From Nitrospirota bacterium (GTDB lineage Bacteria; Nitrospirota; Thermodesulfovibrionia; UBA6902): 8,121 nucleotides of DNA. The DNA is taken from positions 1 to 8,121 of the forward strand of contig JAJRVB010000090.1 in the NCBI GenBank assembly GCA_024277515.1. The letters run 5' to 3'. Under the pieces are notes generated by a model. The model worked only from the letters and a program-made list of their open reading frames with translations, had not been told where the DNA came from and searched no databases. This document shows positions 6,474 through 8,121 of the stretch, one piece after another (positions within the stretch are counted from its first letter, which is position 1; every line of letters starts with the position of its first letter). A program made the translations under genes and the position numbers.

Positions 6474-8121
6474 TCACTGATGGATTCAAGGCGTTTATTG
6501 AAGATAAACTTTCAGGCAGATCACTCATCATCGTTTCCAACAGGGAACCTTACCAGCATAAAAAATCCGGCAGATCCATAAAGGTTGAAAAACCGGCGGG
6601 CGGACTTACGTCGGCAATGGATGAGGCGCTCAAGGCGATAGGTGGCACATGGGTCGCCTGGGGAAGCGGGAGCGAAGACAGGAAAATCGCAGATGAGCAA
6701 AGCCGTGTCGCGGTCCCCCCCGGCAAACCGCTGTATACACTGAAGAGGGTATGGCTGGCCGAAGAAGAGGTAATAAATTACTACCACGGTTACTCCAACC
6801 AGGTACTCTGGCCGCTCTGTCATCTCGTGATGGACCGGATTTATTTCAGAAAGAAATATTGGGAAAGTTACCGGAAGGCAAACGCATCCTTTGCACAGGC
6901 AGTCCTTGAAGAAGCTGATGACACGTCCATTGTATGGATACATGACTATCATCTCTGCCTCCTCCCCAGGCTCCTGAGAAAAAAGAGACCCGGCCTGATG
7001 ATCGCCCATTTCTGGCACATCCCCTGGCCCAATTACAGCGCACTGCGTGTATGCCCGCAGGCGGATGAACTATTCAGGGCCCTGCTGAGCAATGATCTGC
7101 TCGGTTTTCAGACGACACTGTTTGTGCATAATTTTATGGAGTGTGTCAGGGAGTCGCTTATAACAGCGGAAATTGACTACGAAAATGAAACGATCACATA
7201 CGAGGATCATACCACGCAGCTTAAGGCATTTCCCATAAGTGTCGACTTCCAGAAATTCCACGCATATGCATCCTCCCAGAAGAGTGTGAAGACCATAGCG
7301 AGTATAAAGAAAAGATACTCCCTTGATGGAAACAAGATCGGCATCGGTGTGGACAGGCTTGAATATACAAAAGGCCTGATGAAAAGATTCCAGGCGATCG
7401 ATCTTTTCTTTGAAGAATATCCGGAATACAGGGGCAGGTTCACCTTTATCCAGATTGCAGTGCCGACAAGGATGAAAGAGCCTTATGTCAGCTACAAAAA
7501 GATGGTGGAGGGACTGGTAAAGAAGATAAATAAAAAGTATTCCCTCCAGGACTGGAACCCTATAGTATACAGAGGCACCAAGTCCGAACATGAGGACCTC
7601 GCAGCCTATTACCGGATGTCGGACATAGCTATAATAAGTTCAATTTATGATGGAATGAACCTTGTAGCCAAAGAGTTCATAGCCTCTCAGACAGATAACA
7701 AGGGCATCCTGCTTTTAAGTGAATTCACCGGAGCGGCTGAAGAGCTCGAAGGCGCGATCCTTGTTAATCCGTATGACACTGAAGAATTTTCAGAATGCAT
7801 AAAGATGGCGCTGGAGCTTGACGATGATGAAATATCATGCAGGATCAACAACATGCGGAGGCAGGTAAAGGAAAAGGACATATATCACTGGATAGGGGAT
7901 TTTCTTGAAGAGGCGGCGATCCTGCAGCCATACCAGATGAAGAAATCCCATTACATCTTCGACTGCTGCAAAGAGGCGGCTATGGACAACATCATTCTCT
8001 TCCTTGATTACGACGGCACGCTTACACCCATAGTTGAATCACCAGACCGGGCAATATTGCCGCAGGAGATGCGTTCACTGATTATCAAGCTCAGGAAAGT
8101 GATGCCCGTTGCAATTATCAG
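6470..8121 (+). CDS. Trehalose-6-phosphate synthase/phosphatase fusion (OtsA-OtsB), 3' end outside window
   Basis: The visible 550 residues cover a full GT20 domain and the beginning of a HAD phosphatase. OtsA makes trehalose-6-phosphate from NDP-glucose and glucose-6-phosphate, and OtsB removes the phosphate. GT20 landmarks are IVSNREPY (S23-N24-R25), PAGGL (42-46), YSNQVLWPLCH (W114), WIHDYHL (156-162), HFWHIPWP, VDRLEYTKG (D295, with R296 and K301 matching E. coli R262 and K267), and DGMNLVAKEF (394-403). The OtsB domain begins near residue 505 and shows HAD motif I DYDGTLTP (D513 nucleophile, D515) before the window ends. The start ATG overlaps the treT-like stop by 4 bp; GAGGT lies too far upstream, so coupling is likely. 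SNREPY in place of the classical SNRLP marks a divergent GT20 branch, so another phospho-sugar acceptor is possible. Confidence 0.88.
   Translation, partial: MITDGFKAFIEDKLSGRSLIIVSNREPYQHKKSGRSIKVEKPAGGLTSAMDEALKAIGGTWVAWGSGSEDRKIADEQSRVAVPPGKPLYTLKRVWLAEEEVINYYHGYSNQVLWPLCHLVMDRIYFRKKYWESYRKANASFAQAVLEEADDTSIVWIHDYHLCLLPRLLRKKRPGLMIAHFWHIPWPNYSALRVCPQADELFRALLSNDLLGFQTTLFVHNFMECVRESLITAEIDYENETITYEDHTTQLKAFPISVDFQKFHAYASSQKSVKTIASIKKRYSLDGNKIGIGVDRLEYTKGLMKRFQAIDLFFEEYPEYRGRFTFIQIAVPTRMKEPYVSYKKMVEGLVKKINKKYSLQDWNPIVYRGTKSEHEDLAAYYRMSDIAIISSIYDGMNLVAKEFIASQTDNKGILLLSEFTGAAEELEGAILVNPYDTEEFSECIKMALELDDDEISCRINNMRRQVKEKDIYHWIGDFLEEAAILQPYQMKKSHYIFDCCKEAAMDNIILFLDYDGTLTPIVESPDRAILPQEMRSLIIKLRKVMPVAII

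Noticed and set aside
6521..7018. 165-aa open frame on the minus strand, with another of 173 aa at 7070-7591
   Set aside because: Both are antisense to the OtsA domain, which is strongly supported by GT20 motifs across this whole range.

Overview
The window looks like chromosomal DNA of a Gram-negative bacterium. It has moderate GC in genes, AT-rich gaps, and heavy use of AGG (Arg) and ATA (Ile) codons. The mix of a GT81-like glycosyltransferase, a DUF5752-type protein, a TreT-like GT4 enzyme and an OtsA-OtsB fusion suggests Nitrospirota or a deltaproteobacterial-type lineage. That placement is an inference from remembered family distributions and is not proven. Every supported gene is on the + strand.

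Layout: (1) Bases 2-1036 hold the C-terminal part of a methyl-accepting chemotaxis protein, entering in the HAMP domain. (2) Bases 1037-1374 are a non-coding AT-rich gap. It contains a MITE-like structure: 8-bp direct repeats flank imperfect 21-bp inverted ends, with an inner stem-loop built from 7-bp-phased AT-rich units. (3) Bases 1375-2583 encode a GT81 glucosyl-3-phosphoglycerate-synthase-like enzyme. (4) Bases 2700-3176 encode a small protein with a histone-H1-like Lys/Ala/Thr tail. It overlaps by 4 bp the start of (5) an exported M23 metallopeptidase at 3173-4407, whose catalytic domain is split by a -1 frameshift at an A7 run. (6) Bases 4582-6473 and onward form a tight operon with 4-bp overlaps: an internally duplicated DUF5752-like protein, a TreT-like trehalose synthase, and a trehalose-6-phosphate synthase/phosphatase fusion cut by the window end just after the first HAD motif.

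The glycosyltransferase genes together look like a compatible-solute locus. TreT could make trehalose in one step from a nucleotide-glucose and glucose, and the OtsA-OtsB fusion could make it in two steps via trehalose-6-phosphate. The GT81-like protein could supply a glucosylglycerate-type solute. The M23 peptidase would remodel peptidoglycan, which fits osmotic or envelope adaptation, but that link rests only on proximity. The points most worth checking are the M23 frameshift (programmed, true mutation or assembly error), the MITE-like element, and the role of the duplicated DUF5752-like protein in the trehalose operon.
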